Below the pieces are notes generated by a model. That model was not told the DNA's origin, did no database searches, and saw nothing but the letters and a program-made list of their open reading frames with translations. This document shows, in pieces, positions 42,029 to 42,246 of a stretch of DNA of 42,246 bases. The DNA is from Flavobacterium sp. (lineage in GTDB: Bacteria; Bacteroidota; Bacteroidia; Flavobacteriales; Flavobacteriaceae): contig JAAXJD010000157.1 in NCBI GenBank assembly GCA_012270005.1, positions 1 through 42,246 of the forward strand, in the 5' to 3' direction. Within the stretch, counting starts at the first letter, position 1. Each line of letters begins with the position of its first letter. The position numbers and the translations under genes were made by a program.

Positions 42029-42127
42029 ACGCCAATGAAAGACAAAGGCTGCCTTTGAGTGCCAAATTGAGCAATACAGCCAACGCTTCATTTACATTCG
42101 GCAGTGAATTTTTAAAACTTTCAAAAT

Positions 42128-42246
42128 ATGAGCGAAGAAATCACAAACAAACAGGAAATGCCCGAACAATTATCGGACATATTATTGGTGCTGGATAAAG
42201 AAAAAATGAAAATCCAAGCCGTAAAGAGTATTGACGAGAACGGAAA
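42128..42246 (+). CDS. DUF3945 domain protein, 5' part only
   Basis: The window ends 39 codons into this gene: MSEEITNKQEMPEQLSDILL, then VLDKEKMKIQAVKSIDENG. This start is characteristic of the DUF3945 proteins encoded between xis2d and the topoisomerase gene (exc) in Bacteroidota conjugative transposons. Role in excision or DNA processing not established. Confidence 0.8.
   Translation, partial: MSEEITNKQEMPEQLSDILLVLDKEKMKIQAVKSIDENG

Larger units (their letters stand above)
40062..42246. mobile_element. left part of a CTnDOT-like integrative conjugative element
   Basis: Gene order rteC, two small HTH excisionase-like genes, DUF3945 corresponds to the rteC-xis2c-xis2d-orf3 excision module of CTnDOT/ERL-type elements. 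Codon use turns AT-rich compared with the left neighbours. Boundary placed tentatively at the att-like site; integrase, topoisomerase (exc), mob and tra genes would be expected beyond the right edge. No rteA/rteB or tetQ precede rteC here. Confidence 0.75.

Noticed and set aside
42025-42198. 57-codon frame whose ATG overlaps the stop of the second excisionase-like gene (ATGA)
   Set aside because: The four-base overlap is suggestive, but the frame runs 71 bases into the DUF3945 start and its sequence shows no family resemblance.
1-42246. tRNA, rRNA, CRISPR arrays and insertion sequences
   Set aside because: No cloverleaf, rRNA segment, regularly spaced repeat-spacer array or transposase was seen.

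Overview
The window is a 42 kb piece of a Flavobacteriaceae-type (Flavobacterium-like) Bacteroidota chromosome, running at its right edge into an integrative conjugative element. The assignment rests on the type IX secretion (T9SS) sorting domains of types A and B, the Bacteroidota -7 promoter box TAnnTTTG in front of many genes, the absence of Shine-Dalgarno sequences, and family-typical genes (DUF4271, DUF4296, GH3, Lrp next to saccharopine dehydrogenase). No tRNA, rRNA or CRISPR array was seen.

Layout. 1-13.9 kb is housekeeping: a broken gene end, a small outer-membrane barrel protein, a YugP-type membrane protease, an Lrp regulator beside a saccharopine dehydrogenase, DUF423, pckA, hemD and DUF4271, a polyprenol-phosphate sugar transferase/dihydroorotase/DUF4296 operon, an epimerase, tyrS and a LuxE-like protein. 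14-22.5 kb is a surface locus: on the minus strand a TonB-dependent receptor, a beta-helix surface lipoprotein, a tiny protein that is almost only a T9SS sorting domain, and a T9SS cargo protein; divergent from them a PhoB/PhoR-like two-component pair. Direct repeats of (C/G/A)TAAC with exact 11 bp pitch lie upstream of the receptor and the lipoprotein and look like the operator of that regulator. 22.5-39.9 kb holds a MurG-like glycosyltransferase, the trmB/LysE/ATL operon, a HTH regulator, an iron-sulfur block (Mrp, Nfu, ferredoxin reductase, 2Fe-2S ferredoxin), a T9SS type B giant protein, a LytS/LytTR pair, a secreted M43 protease, DUF2797, GH3, a small lipoprotein and a GAF protein. About 40.06-42.25 kb is the regulatory/excision end of a CTnDOT-like element: rteC, two small HTH excisionase-like genes (xis2c/xis2d position) and the start of a DUF3945 gene, in visibly more AT-rich sequence.

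A striking property is that conserved genes are broken by single-base events. pckA and hemD each carry one in-frame TAA, the T9SS cargo gene an in-frame TAG right after its signal peptide, the TonB receptor a one-base deletion 55 codons before its true end, and the first gene probably another one-base deletion. Everything around the lesions is intact. This argues for residual sequence error or very recent loss; readthrough is a less likely alternative. The interrupted genes are annotated over their full span.

The most interesting candidates are the two-component/TonB/lipoprotein/T9SS locus with its 11 bp repeat operator and sorting-domain-only micro-protein, and the candidate RteC operator (TTGGCA/TGCCAA repeats) in front of the excision genes.
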